Shown in pieces: positions 1 to 11,372 of a stretch of 64,000 nucleotides of DNA. The notes under the pieces were generated by a model that searched no databases, had not been told where the DNA came from, and worked only from the letters and a program-made list of their open reading frames with translations. Within the stretch, counting starts at the first letter, position 1; every line of letters begins with the position of its first letter. Source of the stretch: Corbicula japonica. Its lineage: Eukaryota > Mollusca > Bivalvia > Venerida > Cyrenidae. The DNA is taken from NCBI GenBank assembly GCA_038501625.1, contig JAZAYU010000087.1:1418001-1482000 (forward strand). Direction: 5' to 3'. The position numbers and the translations under genes are program-made.

Positions 1-53
1 TATTCGATCGCAAGTTTTATTACCAAGTGGCATGTGTAACTTTTGAATTTTAG

Positions 54-248
54 CATCTCAGAGGGAGAAATGAGAAATATCTGGAAGTGTCATGGAGATT
101 TGACAGGTATGAATTTTCCAAGAAAAGAAAGAGAGAAACTGTCATGGCCAGTGATCCAGAAGAACACGACATCGACAGCTTTAATGCCTATAATAGTGAT
201 AAATTACCAATTTCATATGCAGCAGTCAGAAATATTGAGACCAGTTAA
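54..248 (+). CDS. 3'-terminal coding exon of an unrecognised upstream gene
   Basis: An AG acceptor ends at 53 and the frame starting CAT CTC AGA stays open for 64 codons to TAA at 246-248. The peptide begins HLRGRNEKYLEVSWRFDRYE, has a basic patch KKRKR, and ends in a mixed polar tail (..ISYAAVRNIETS). The balanced composition and the tyrosine/aspartate-rich text look like real protein, not repeat translation. A possible internal donor (GACAG|gtatga near 121) could shorten it. Because it ends in a stop it cannot feed the anoctamin exons downstream, so I take it as the last exon of the preceding gene, whose body lies left of the window. I do not recognise the family. Confidence 0.5.
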   Translation, partial: HLRGRNEKYLEVSWRFDRYEFSKKRKRETVMASDPEEHDIDSFNAYNSDKLPISYAAVRNIETS

Positions 249-271
249 TGGAAGTGATTATAAATTCTGGA

Positions 272-512
272 CAGATCTGCTATAGAGATTAGCTAAAATA
301 TGGTGTGGTATGTTGGAGTGGAGTCTAGAGTGCAGTTTGGTGTCAGATTTTGGAGCAAAATTTTGGAGTTGAATTTTTAGATTCCCTTTTCAATATTTGT
401 ATTCACTCATAAATCTCACTTCAATTTTTGACTCCAATGTTACTCCGGACTCCACTCCAGACTCCGCTCCAACACTCCACTCCATATTATAGCATATGCA
501 GATCTGCTATAG
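272..512. repeat. Foldback element flanked by 14-bp direct repeats
   Basis: The word CAGATCTGCTATAG occurs at 272-285 and again at 499-512. Between them is an imperfect inverted repeat: the left arm is rich in TGGAGTGGAGT, the right arm in ACTCCACTCC. This looks like a foldback insertion with a target duplication in the 3' UTR of the gene that ends at 248. Confidence 0.5.
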
Positions 513-885
513 GCATAAATGTAATTTGTATTGAATTTTGTCACTCAATGTAAACTTGTATCATTGATACAGTTTGTGGATTTATGTATGTTTATTTCTC
601 TTGAGAAATTCGCTGAGACATTCAGTATTTTACAGAAATGTTTCTGTGTTTCTTTATGTCGCTGTTTGGCATTTAAGCACATAAAATGGTCTATTTGCTT
701 TTAAAATCAGACATTGAATTACTATCTTTGTCAGTTTTGCAAGGAGGCTAGACTTAATAAGGGAGAAATGTTTAATTCAGATGGGGATAAGGGGTAAAAT
801 GTTCCAAAAGTTCAGCACTGTAAAATAAAGTAACATAGTCAAAATAAATCATAATCAGAAATGCTAACCTGTGACTGTTTTGACT

Positions 886-1129
886 TTAACCCTTTCCTCC
901 ATAGAAACACCTTTAATGCATGGACGAAAAGTTTAGATCCAGATGAGCTGGCACATCTATGCCATCTGATCAAGATCTAAACTGTTAGCGTTTTGATTCG
1001 CTACTAGGTTATTTCTGACCAAAATGTGACCAGTGCAGATCCTGATTAGACAGCACAGATGTGCCGGCTGATCTGGATTTACACTTGTCTCACATGCATA
1101 AAAAGGCGTATATATGGAGGATGGGTTAA
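886..1129 (+). mobile_element. Family A MITE, full length (TTAA-flanked, double hairpin)
   Basis: Starts TTAACCCTTTCCTCCAT and ends in ATGGAGGATGGGTTAA. It holds two hairpins built on GTAGATCCAGATCAGC-type arms, separated by a linker with the phrase GGTTATTTCTGACC. The TTAA ends and CCCTTT terminus resemble non-autonomous piggyBac elements; that assignment is inferred. Confidence 0.75.
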
Positions 1130-1229
1130 ACATGATGGAAATAATTTTTAATCCAATCTGTCCACCATGTTCTGTGCCAAGACAAATTGCAAAACGTACC
1201 ATTACAACTCTTGACTGTGTTTTGTAATA

Positions 1230-1296
1230 GTAATGCCCCCTTTTTTATTTAAAATTTAAAAAGAAAACCTGGTTTTATCGCTTTGAGCACTTCTTG
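1230..1296 (+). repeat. Right-end fragment of a tandem-core element
   Basis: The text TGCCCCC followed by AAGAAAACCTGGTTT and ending CTTCTTGTT recurs at 52372-52430 with the same spacing. The terminal CTTGTT is common to the long hairpin-ended repeats in this window. Confidence 0.4.
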
Positions 1297-1384
1297 TTTT
1301 ATCTCAAGAGAGAAAAAAGACCTACCTTTGAAGTGACTTGGAGAATTGACAATTTTCTAAAAGTGTGTGTCATGTTCATGACCA

Positions 1385-1532
1385 GGGCCGAAGATCATTT
1401 AACTAAGATTTAAGATCAGTCTCAAATCTCAAGGATCTGATTGGCTGAAATGGCGACTGGTCGCCATTTCAGCCAATCAGATCCTTGAGATTTGAGACTG
1501 ATCTCCAGATTTAGTTTTAGGATCTTGGGCAC
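1385..1532. mobile_element. Family B foldback, both arms
   Basis: Near-perfect palindrome with about 70-bp arms meeting at GGCGACTGGTCGCC. Arms carry the phrases CAGTCTCAAATCTCAAG and TGATTGGCTGAAATGG. Outer ends read CCGAAGATCAT... and ...GATCTTGGGCA. Confidence 0.75.
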
Positions 1533-1534
1533 AG

Positions 1535-2460
1535 ATCACGGTCACTGTAATTTTTCGAAACAGTTATAGACTGTATAACTCAAAACATACATGAAAGAAT
1601 TCAATAAGATAAGCAGATATGTATATAAGTTATGTCATTTGCATGACCATAGCCTCTGAGGTCAAGGTCACAAGTCAGATTTTTTTTTAACGTAAATACA
1701 GAGAAACTACATGGGGAATTAAAAAAAAAAATGAATAAATGCAGAATTTTATTGTTGGCTCAACAAGTTCCCATGGGCAATTTAGTTAACAGCAAAATGC
1801 TGAAAGAATGAATTAAACTTGACTCAAATTCTCTACAGAATTATGCCATACTTTGAAAGTGCAGAAAATTTAATTAAGATGTTATCCGCAAGGAAATCAG
1901 GATTATTTATTTTCAAGATTTTGCAGCCATCCAATTTCCAGAAAAGCAGCAGGAAAAATGCAGCTGTTGTTAAACTTATGTCATGTTAGTGACACAAGTA
2001 CAATGTATGACACATCTAGCCCCCAGGCTCTTATAACTGCCCACCATATGTTTTCAATATGCAAATGAATAAGCTTCTGTTACAACAAACAATTTTCACT
2101 CATTAATTTATTAATAACACAATAAAGTCCATATAATTTATATAGAGTAGTGGTTAGGTTGTCAGGTTGTCGACCACCCAGCAGTTCTCATGCAGGTGAG
2201 ATTTGAGGAGACTACAGAAGAATCTCACCTGTGATGATATTTAAACCTGCAATGGTGTATCAGGAGTCTAAACACAAGGTTCTTGAATTGTCTTGTAATA
2301 AAAGCTCTTAAAATCTGTTTTATTCAAGATATAACCACAAGAAAAATCACCAGGGCATTAGAACAGCAATGTAGTGGGAAAAAATGATGTTCGTATAACT
2401 AGTGACACGGGAGGGTTGATTGTGTCAGAAATCAATTCTTGTTAGCTCCATATACATTGC
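1535..2460. other. Spacer with no recognised gene
   Basis: AT-rich sequence with short poly-A and poly-T runs. I see no open frame with splice sites and no repeat family shared elsewhere in the window. A short duplicated phrase (GGGAGGGTTGATTGTGT near 2410 and 2770) links it to the block after the next MITE copy. Confidence 0.5.
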
Positions 2461-2463
2461 ATA

Positions 2464-2671
2464 TGCCTTTTATAACATGAGGGAACAGTGTAGATCCAGA
2501 TTAGCTGACACATCTGTGCCATCTAATCAGGATCTACACTGTTTATGAGCTTTTTAATTAATTAGGTTATTTCTGACCAAAAAGCAAACTGCAGATATTG
2601 ATCAGATGGCTGATCTGGATCTACACTTGTTGATTATGCGTTAAAACTTGTTAATTAGAGGAAAGTGTTAA
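2464..2671 (+). mobile_element. Family A MITE, decayed copy
   Basis: Both hairpins are recognisable (AGTGTAGATCCAGATTAGC.. and ..GCTGATCTGGATCTACAC) with the linker GGTTATTTCTGACCAAAAAG. The left terminus is degraded and the right ends GAGGAAAGTGTTAA. Sequence on both sides (about 2335-2420 and 2690-2790) is a near-identical direct repeat, so a short segment was tandemly duplicated around the insertion. Confidence 0.6.
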
Positions 2672-3233
2672 AATCGGTTTTATTCTGACAGAAAATCCAA
2701 AGAAAAATCACCAGGGCATTAGAAAAGCAATATAATGGGCCAAAAGTGAAAAATGATGTTCGTATTACTGGTGACAAGGGAGGGTTGATTGTGTGAGAAA
2801 TCAATTGTAATTAAGATCAAAATAACTTTTTGGACAAAATAGCACTAACCAGCTCAGAATTTCAGTAGCTACTTCATTACATTGTGTGATTGTGTCAACC
2901 TCAGTCTCGTCTAAATTAACATCAGAGATGTTTATAAAATAGAAGAATCCATCACCCTAAGTGCAAAAATGGTTTAAAAAAAAATAAAAATATGAATGAG
3001 ATATACAGTTCTTGCACTAAGGCCAGGAACTGGGAAATAATTCTGAAACTCTTTAATGACAAAGTCTTAAGTTCATGTCATACAAATAATAAGGTGCTAA
3101 AAAATTAGGTCTCCCCCAATCAAGTTAAGGCAAATGTAATTTTCATTTCTATTTGCCTGTTAAATATTGACGAGTAAAAGCAAAGAAGAAAATAGAACCT
3201 GTTTATTTTCATCCCACAATTTTCCTGTTAAGA

Positions 3234-3512
3234 TTAAAACCCTTTAATCCATTATTCATGTTTTAACAAAATTTAATATGCATCCAGTGTAGATCCAGAT
3301 CATTTTAGTCAGAAATAACCTATTATGAATCTAGAAGCAAACATTGTAGATCCAGATCAGCTCAGATCCAGATCATTTTGGTCAGAAATAACCTATTATG
3401 AATCTAGAAGTAAACAGTGTAGATCCTGATCAGACCCCATGGATGTGCCAGCTGATCTGGATCTACATTGTTTGCCCTCACAATAAAGGTGAATCTATGG
3501 AGTAAAGGGTTG
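3234..3512 (+). mobile_element. Family A MITE, rearranged copy
   Basis: Begins TTAAAACCCTTTAATCCAT and ends ATGGAGTAAAGGGTTGA. The linker phrase GGTCAGAAATAACCTATT occurs twice (about 3310 and 3380), indicating an internal duplication. Confidence 0.65.
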
Positions 3513-3515
3513 AAT

Positions 3516-3700
3516 AGCATGGCTTTTTGTTGTCTGGGGAAGAGGCCAATGCCATATAATTTTTGGATGTGTGATTTCTTCCCTAAAGGGGAATAAAAAA
3601 ACCTGGTGTAAATTTACTTTTTGGGGAAAACTGCATGATTTTAAAGAATTTTTTTGAGGGGAAGGCGCCCATAAACTGCCCTTTCTATCGAAGGAATAAG
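3516..3700 (-). repeat. Dispersed repeat H, minus orientation
   Basis: Reverse complement resembles 36630-36795: phrases related to TTTTTCCC(C)TAAAAGG.AAC and GGCAGTT..AAAAAGCC are shared. A fragment also occurs at 22530-22590. No coding potential is apparent. Confidence 0.4.
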
Positions 3701-3977
3701 TTCCTCGGGTTGTGTGTTCATAGAGTTTTGATGACTTTCTGATACTGCTTATATTGAATGTCAAAATCTGACAACTGTTACATTTAATGTCAGTGGCTTT
3801 CAGATTTCAGGCCATGTTCAACAGACATCCAGAATGTTTCTTTATATGGCATTGACAAGTATTTTGAGAATAAATAAGCATTTTGCAATTGTATGAATGC
3901 AATAAGACTTAAAATTTGTAAATACTTCTGGTAGAATGTTGTCCTAAGATTCAACTTTTAGGTTGCTATAAAGAAAT

Positions 3978-4030
3978 TTTAACTGATTGGTCAGTTTGAA
4001 GACTGGTTTTGATTTGTCAGTTTAAATAGA
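3978..4030 (+). repeat. Left remnant of the 26-bp minisatellite
   Basis: Two units of ATTGGTCAGTTTGAAGACTGG type stop just before the long element at 4033. The same minisatellite resumes as a 30-copy array immediately after that element's right end at 11590. Confidence 0.6.
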
Positions 4031-4384
4031 AGTTTTTATGCCCCCAAAGGGAAGCATATAGTAATCGGACCGTCCGTCCGTCACGTCTGTCCGTCCGTCC
4101 GAAATAATCTTGTCCTCGCTTCTTCTCCAAAACCGCTTGAGGGATTTCTTTGAAACTTCACAGGAGTGTTTGTCACCAAGCCTAGTTGTGCATATCGTCA
4201 GGAATTTCTGCTCGGATTATTATTGGCTGAGTTATGGCCCTTTTTAGCAAAATCTTGTCCTCTCTTCTTCTCTGAAACCGCTTGAGGGATTTCATTGAAA
4301 CTTTACAGGAGTGTTTGTCACCAAGTCTAGTTGTGCATATCCTAAGGAATTTCTGATCTGATTATTTTTGGCGGAGTTATGGGC

Positions 4385-4414
4385 CTTTTTACCTAACCCT
4401 AACCCTAACCTTAA
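4385..4414 (+). repeat. Interstitial telomere-like (CCCTAA)n
   Basis: Short run of CCCTAA units inside the element core. Two longer runs lie at 6464-6515 and 6643-6684. Confidence 0.85.
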
Positions 4415-5109
4415 GTTAACTTAAGGTAAATTTTGTTAAAGCAATAGAGGTTACATTTTTGTCTGATTGTCATGAAATGTGGTATGAATATTAATATTGA
4501 TTATTTCTACACAAATGATTAAAATCATGTTGTTAAATTGACAAGGGGCCCCGCCCTGGGGATTTTTTTTTCTTTCAAAATCTGTTTTTAACCTTTGATT
4601 TTCTACAGTTATCAACCAGATTTTGACACAAGCTTTATACCATCTTAAAATTCAATCTTTCCTGAACAATTCATTCACTGGTTGTTCAGTGATAAAATTT
4701 GAAACAAAAATTTTAGTAGCAGAGTGAAAATTTCAAGTGTCAAAATCCAATATTTCTACCTGTCTTCAGCTACATATGATGTTTACCAGTTTATTCATTA
4801 CAGTACTGAAAATCACGAAATTGACATCGTAACGGAGTGGAAATGGAAATGAAACGCTTTTCACTCTATGTTGAAACGGAAACGCAATGGAAACGGAACA
4901 CTACCGAAATGGAAACGCAACGGAGCGCTAAAAATGCTAGGAACGCTTGAAACGGTAGAAACGCTATAATCGGAGTGCTTAGAACGCTAGAAACGGTAGA
5001 AACGGAATAATCTGAACGCTAGAAACGGTCTGATTATTTATAGAAGCGTTTTTGCCGTTTCTAGGTCACTCGATTATTTATAGTAACTTTTTAACCGTTT
5101 CTTTGTACG

Positions 5110-6090
5110 AAATTAATTTTAACGAAAATAATAGTTGTCAAAATGACGCTTCGTGGGACACTTGTTTCAAGTAATGAGCAGTCTAAATATTTACCATTAT
5201 TCAGCGCAGATCGAGCAATTGTAACACATTTATAGAAAGATTAGACATTTCGCTTCATGTACATGCATCAGGACCTCGGGTAAATATATTTTTCACTTGA
5301 ACCTTTGTTTATGAGCGCACGTTTTTAGATCTCTGATAATTTGAAGGTGCGTTTTTATTGATTTGTTTTATAGTTTGAAACGCGATAATGAAGAGATCTA
5401 GCAAACAGTACGCACAACGCAACGTTTTATTTTTTGTGCGGGAATTCAGAAAAGAAAAACGAAATAACATGTTGCAATGGTTTATTTTACTCATAGGAAA
5501 CAGCATCAACTCCCCTTTGGAAAATAATGTTTTCAGGAATTTAACATTCGTTATTAAATATGACCTACAATCAAACGCCGACAAATATATCAGATGTCTG
5601 AATATATGGTCTAAGAACGATTCGCATGAATGACATGATTCTTGCGATCAGAATTATGCATTTCTCGGTCACAGATAGAAAATATTGCTTTCAACATTCA
5701 ATTATTTAACAAATATTAAAACAATTTAAACTCCTATTTTGGAACTGAACGTTTCAAATTTAGATTTTGTCGAATCCTTTCTGCACTGAAAATAATGTAC
5801 GATCTTTTATATTAGATTTCACTGGCGGTGATCTTTGACCAGTAGATAGTTGCTGATTTATTACTTAAATTGATGTTTATTTTTATTTTCCTAATTAGTG
5901 TACCGCACACACAAAATACAACATTTGATACGACGTCTGGTCCAATATTTATAACAAGTTGCGTTTCGTCTAAATATAATTATTCAGCAATAGCAAGTTT
6001 GGAAAAAGTGATCTCCCTTTGAATTATCAACAGTAAGCACTTTCCCATTAGTCAAGAAGAGGTTACCTCCCGTGGACATTGTACGATTAT
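5110..6090. other. Interior of the family C element, unassigned
   Basis: Contains overlapping short frames on both strands of about 80-90 codons around 5309-5633. None has a recognisable motif, so I do not call a gene. Confidence 0.4.
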
Positions 6091-6463
6091 TTTTTTATGC
6101 CCCCGAAGGGAGGCATATAGTAATCGGACCGTCCGTCCGTCCGTCCGTCCTTCCGTCCGTCCGTCCGTCCGTCCGAAATAATCTTGTCCTCGCTTCTCCT
6201 CTGAAACCGCTTGAGGGATTTCTTTGAAACTTCACAGGAATGTTTGTCACCAAGCCTAGTTGTGCATTTCGTCAGGAATTTCTGCTCCGATTATTTTTGG
6301 CTGAGTTATGGCCCTTTGAAGCAAAATCTTGTCCTCGCTTCTTCTCCTAAACCGCTTGAGGGATTTCATTGAAACTTCACAGGAGTGTTTGTCACCAAGC
6401 ATAGATGTGCATATCCGAAGGAATTTCTGATCGGATTATTTTTGGCCGAGTTATGGACCTTTT

Positions 6464-6515
6464 TACCTAACCCTAACCCTAACCCCAACCCTAAACCCTA
6501 ACCCTAACCCTAACG
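6464..6515 (+). repeat. Interstitial telomere-like (CCCTAA)n
   Basis: About eight CCCTAA-type units with one CCCCAA and one AACCCTAAACCC variant. Confidence 0.9.
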
Positions 6516-6641
6516 TAAACTGAAATCGCTTGAGGTATTTCATTGAAAACTTCACAGGAGTGTTTGTCACCAAGACTTGTTATGCATATCCAAAGGAATT
6601 TCTGATCGGATTATTTTTGGCTGAGTTATGGGCCTTTTTAC

Positions 6642-6642
<1 letters not shown>

Positions 6643-6682
<40 letters not shown>

Positions 6683-6684
6683 GG
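6643..6684 (+). repeat. Interstitial telomere-like (CCCTAA)n
   Basis: About seven CCCTAA-type units, one lengthened by an A. Same position in the repeat unit as the runs at 4385 and 6464. Confidence 0.9.
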
Positions 6685-8329
6685 TAAATTTTGTTAACGC
6701 AATAGAGGTAACATTTTTTTGTCCGATTGTCATGAAATTTGGTCAGGATGTTTGTCCCAATGATTTCTTGGACGAGTTTTAATATGGGTCATCAGGGTCC
6801 AAAAACTAGGTCACTGTTACTAAAAATAGAATTTTCTTGTTAACACTCTAGCGGTCACATTTTTGCTCTGATTGTCATGAAACTTGGTCTGGATGTTTGT
6901 CCCAATGAATTCTCGGACGAGTTCGAATAAGGTTCATCCTGGTCCAAAAACTAGGTCACTGTTACTATAAATAGAATTTTCTTGTTAAAACTCTAGCGGT
7001 CACATTTTTGCTCGAATTATCATGAAACTTGGTCAGGATATTTGTCCCATTTATTTCTAGGCCGAGTATGAATATGGGTCACCTGATCCCAAAAACTAGG
7101 TCACTGTTACTATAAATAGAATTTTTTTGTTAACACTAGCAGTCACATTTTCGCTCCAATTATCATGAAACTTGGTCAGGATATTTGTCCCATTTATTTC
7201 TAGGCCGAGTTTGAATATGGGTCACCTGGGTCCAAAAACTAGGTAACTGTTACTATAAATAGAATTTTCTTGTTAACACTCTAGCGGTCACATTTTTGTT
7301 CTGATTGTCATGACACTTGGTCAGGATGTTTGTCCCAATGATTTCTCGGACGAGTTTGAATATGGGTCATCTGGGTCCCAAAACTAGGTCACTGTTACTT
7401 AAAATAGAATTTTCTTGTTAACACTCTAGAGGTCACATTTTTGCTCCGATTGTCATGAAACTTCGTCAGGATGTTTGTCCTAATGATTTGTCAGACAAGT
7501 TCGAATATGGGTCATCTGGGTCCAAAAACTAGATCACTGTTACTAAAAATAGAATTTTCTTATTTACACTATAGTGGTCACAATTTTACTCTCAGATTGT
7601 AAAGAAACTTGGTCAGGACATATGTCCCAGTTATTAATTGGTTGAGTTTGAATATGGGTCACCTGGGTTCAAAAACTAGGTCACTGTTACTATAAATAGA
7701 AAAATCTTGTCCATGCTGTAAATTAGTTATTTCTCATTGGATTTTAAAATAACTTGGCTCAAATGTTTACCATCACAAGGTGTACTTTCGCGTACAATAC
7801 CCATGCCTGTTGGTCCAAGGTCAAGGTCACTGTTACTAAAAATAACATTTTCTTGTCTTGGCTGTTAATTCCTAATGAATGAAGTGATTTCAAAATAACT
7901 TTACAAAAATATTCACCATGACAAAGGGTTGTGTTGCTTACAATACCCATGCCTGTAGGTCAAAGGTCAAGGTCACTGTTACGAAAAATAGCATTTTCTT
8001 TTCCAAGCTGTACATTTGTTGTTTCTTATTGGATTTTAAAATAACTTGATGTAAATGTTCACCGAGACGTTGCACTCAGGTGAGTGATAAAGGGCCATCA
8101 TGGACCTCTTGTTCATATTAATATTTAACTTTATTTAACTATATATTTACTACAGACTTGAAACATAATTATGATCCTTTCATCTTTCACATTATATGCA
8201 TGCAGTATGCTTCGTCTTTCACAAGCATATTTTTCATTACATATGTTTATTTATTACATATGTATACCTATTTGATTTCAAGCTGCATTTCGGGGGCATA
8301 TGTCAATTCCAGTGACAGCTCTTGTTTCT

Positions 8330-9590
8330 GTTTATACTGAACACATATCCAATGTAAATCTAGAAAGCTTAGTCACTTTGTAGTATTGCAACACTGAATT
8401 TACATGAGCGTGATTGTATAAAATATATGTTTCTAAAGTTTCAGTTTCTAAACAAACTACTTTTCGAATACGCATGCATGTTTCAAAAACAAAACAAAAC
8501 AATAGCTCATCGCACTTGCATCTTACTCAGATATTTAAATTAAAATAAAGTAAATTGAAATTAATGTCCCGTGAATAGCGAAAGATAGATGTGAGTCGTA
8601 TCGGGACGCACGAGGGGTTACATCACCAAAATGATTAAGATGTTTTGCTTTATTTTTTTCTCAATAATGTAAAATCTTCATAAGACAATAACTTTTACAG
8701 TGTTGTTAGAAATACAAAGGTAAATACACTCTCAGGCATGCTTATCGTGTAGGCAATGTTCTTTAATTACTTTAATCCTGGCGTCAGCTCGAGTCATGCT
8801 GTATACGCACGTGTGCACCGCGCTGGGAGTTTGCGGGGACTTAATATGAATCTTAAACTTTGATAGTGATTAACAATATTCTGATGTAAAATGTTTAATA
8901 TCACTCAAAATTACCAATGCAAACTGATAATTCAGTAAATTTATTTAATCTGACTTGACATACGTGTAGTGATAATGTTACCATTCTGAAATAGTGTCGC
9001 TAACAAAAATTATAATCTTCTGTTAATTTTATAACAACGTAGTTGTTTGTAAATTTACACATCAACAATTCTAAAGTTTTTTGTTAAATTCAGTTGATAC
9101 CTAATTTCATTATTGACCGTCTATAATTCTTTCAAGCGGGATGACAATTTTATTGCCTATAAGATGTAGATATCACTGATAGTTGTCATGGCAACACTTG
9201 CCCGAGGCAGATAAATTATCGAACTTTAAGGGAATTACATGTGCATTATAACATTCTTATTTTGACTCTTCTTTAAGAAACAACTAAATCATTAGCAAGA
9301 GCGAATGAATACCGCTATTAGAGAATTCAAGGGAATCCTACTAAGGGCTTTATAGTTTTTATAAAATGTATCATATCTAATCTGTCTAACAAGCATTTAA
9401 TTTTCCATATTTGCATGGAAAAGTTCTCATTGTTTTCCTTCGCCGGATCGGATCGCCTATACGGAATAGTCTTGATGCAAACATGGTAATGTCTATTTTG
9501 CAACGCCAGTCAGAAGTTTCTTGCCTTATTTCATTCCATTTGATAGATATCCACATGTTTTGACATTTACAACTGAAATTTTTTGAACAA
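8330..9590. other. Interior of the family C element, no gene seen
   Basis: AT-rich sequence without splice-flanked open frames or repeats shared with the rest of the window. Confidence 0.4.
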
Positions 9591-9597
9591 AAATATT

Positions 9598-9815
9598 TAA
9601 CCGTGGAAACGGTAAAAACGCACGGATGCGGAAATGGAACGCTGGAAACGCTAGAAACGGAAGAAATGCTTGAAACGGAAAAAACGCTGGAAACGCAGCA
9701 TTGAAAGCGTTTTAATTGAAATGGAAACGGAATGGAAACGGAACGGAAACGGAATGGAAGCGCAGCGGAAAACGTTGCCAATTGAAATGGAAATGAAACG
9801 GAGTGGAAACGCCAA
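9598..9815 (+). repeat. Purine-rich GGAAACG subterminal repeat block
   Basis: Dense, irregular hexamer-like words GGAAAC, GAAACG, GGAATG. Long frames here, on either strand, are by-products of the low complexity. Confidence 0.8.
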
Positions 9816-10175
9816 AAATGTCAATTTCTTGATTTTCAGTACTGTAATATTGGTCAAGTTGCTGGACAATGACCTCATGAACTTTGCTGCTTAGATCTGT
9901 GTTATGCAATATTAAGAACTTTGCTCTGGAAGATTTTATAGGGTAAATTTTGTCATTTTCTATGGATAGAGAGTGACCAAATAAACTTTCTTACTTTATA
10001 GCACTTTGAAAATCAGGCTTTTCTGAATATGTTATTCACTGTTTGTAAGTAAAACAACAAAAAGAACAACAACAACAAATTTGAAGCACATTCTCAAAAT
10101 GTTAATACTAAATTTAAGAAAGTCTTAGATGTATACAGTATATGTACACAAACTGGCAAGTTAAGGCCACACTTT

Positions 10176-11372
10176 TTTATGCTCCCCGAAGAAATTTGGG
10201 GGAGCATATAGTCGCCAAGTTGTCGGTCAGTCTGTCAGTACGTCCCGCATTCTTTAACACTCTAGCGGTCACATTTTTGCCTCGATTGTTTTGAAACTTG
10301 GTCAGGATGTTTGTCCCAATGATTTCTCAGATGAATTCAAATATGGGTCATCTGGGTCCAAAAATTAGGTCACTGTTACTAAAAATAGAATTTTCTTGTT
10401 AACACTCTAGCGATCACATTTTTGCTCTGATTGTCATGGAACTTGGTCAGGATGTTTGTCCCAATGATTTTTTGGACAAGTTTTAATATGGGTCATCTGG
10501 GTCCAAAAACTAGGTCACTGTTACTAAAAATAGAATTTTCTTGTTAACACTCTAGCGGTCACATTTTTGCTCAGATTGTCACGAAACATGGTCAGGACAT
10601 TAGTCCCAGTAATTACTTGGAACAGTTCGAATATGGGTCATCTGGAATCAAAAACTAGGTCACTGTTACTAAAAATAGAATTATCTTGTCTTGGCTGTAA
10701 ATTTGTTATTTCTCATTGGATTTCAAAATAACTTGGCACAAATGTTCACCAGGACAAGGCGGTGTGTTGAGTACAAAACCATGTCGGTTGGTCCAAGGTC
10801 AAGGTCACTGTTCCTAAAAATGGAATTTTCTTGTTAACACTCTAGTGGTCACATTTTTGCTCTGATTGTCCGATTGCAAAGAAACATGGTCATCTGGGGT
10901 CAAAAACTAGGTCACTGTTACTAAAAATAGAAAAATCTTGTCCAGGCTGTAAATTTGTTATTTCTCATTGGATTTTAAAATAACTTGGCTCAAATGTTAA
11001 CCATGATAAGATGTTGTTTTGCGTACAATACCCATGGCTGTTTGTCCAAGGTCAAGGTCACTGTTACTAAAAATAAAATTTTCTTGTCTGGGCTGTAACT
11101 TCCTAATGAATGGAGTGATTTCAAAATAACTTTACATAAATGTTTACTATGACAAGGGGTTGTGTTGCGTACAATACCCATGCCGGTAGGTCCAAGGTCA
11201 AGGTAACTGTTACTAAAAATAGCATTTTCTTTTCCAAGCTGTAAATTTGTTGTTTCTTATTGGATTTTAAAAGAACTTGGTGTAAATGTTCACCATATCG
11301 AGACGATGGGTCACATACAACACAACTTTGTTGTATTCAGGTGAGCGATAAAGGGCCATCATGGCCCTCTTG
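10176..11372 (+). mobile_element. Long hairpin-ended element, D type 2
   Basis: Left end TATGCTCCCCGAAG ... GGGGGAGCATATAG is a hairpin. It is followed by ~145-bp units with TCTAGCGGTCACATTTTTGC and CCAAGGTCAAGGTCACTGTT, and a right end GTGAGCGATAAAGGGCCATC ... CTCTTGTT. It encodes no protein. Confidence 0.7.

Larger units (their letters stand above)
6094..8326 (+). mobile_element. Long hairpin-ended element (D type 1) carrying a type-2 core
   Basis: Left end TTTATGCCCCCGAAGGGAGG forms a hairpin with its own GGCAT and is followed by (CCGT)n at 6129-6174. Then come type-1 units with telomere-like runs and about eight ~145-bp type-2 units (TCTAGCGGTCACATTTTTGC, AAACTTGGTCAGGATGTTTG, AAAACTAGGTCACTGTTACT). 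A type-2 right end (GGTGAGTGATAAAGGGCCAT ... CTCTTGTT) lies at 8080-8112 and the type-1 right end at 8290-8326. It appears to be a type-2 element inside a type-1 element. Confidence 0.6.
4800..9846. mobile_element. Mariner-type TIR element with purine-rich subterminal repeats (family C, about 5 kb with nested insertions)
   Basis: Left end TACAGTACTGAAAATCAC and right end ..GATTTTCAGTACTGTA are inverted over about 28 bp and bounded by TA, as in Tc1/mariner insertions. Subterminal blocks (4830-5105 and 9600-9815) are dense in GGAAACG/GAAACGGAA words in the same strand orientation at both ends. The interior contains a nested long element (6094-8326). I see no transposase. Pairing of the two ends over 5 kb is inferred; the smaller copy at 43149-43790 has the same organisation. 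Confidence 0.55.

Noticed and set aside
5309..5633. Overlapping frames of 91 and 81 codons inside the family C element considered as a transposase
   Set aside because: No DDE, zinc-finger or helix-turn-helix motif visible and they overlap on opposite strands.
6464..6684. CCCTAA runs considered as a chromosome end
   Set aside because: Short, interrupted and inside a repeated element with unique sequence on both sides.
9386..9909. Arg/Phe-rich or Glu/Met-rich frames of up to 131 codons on both strands
   Set aside because: Products of the purine-rich GGAAACG low-complexity block in the family C element.
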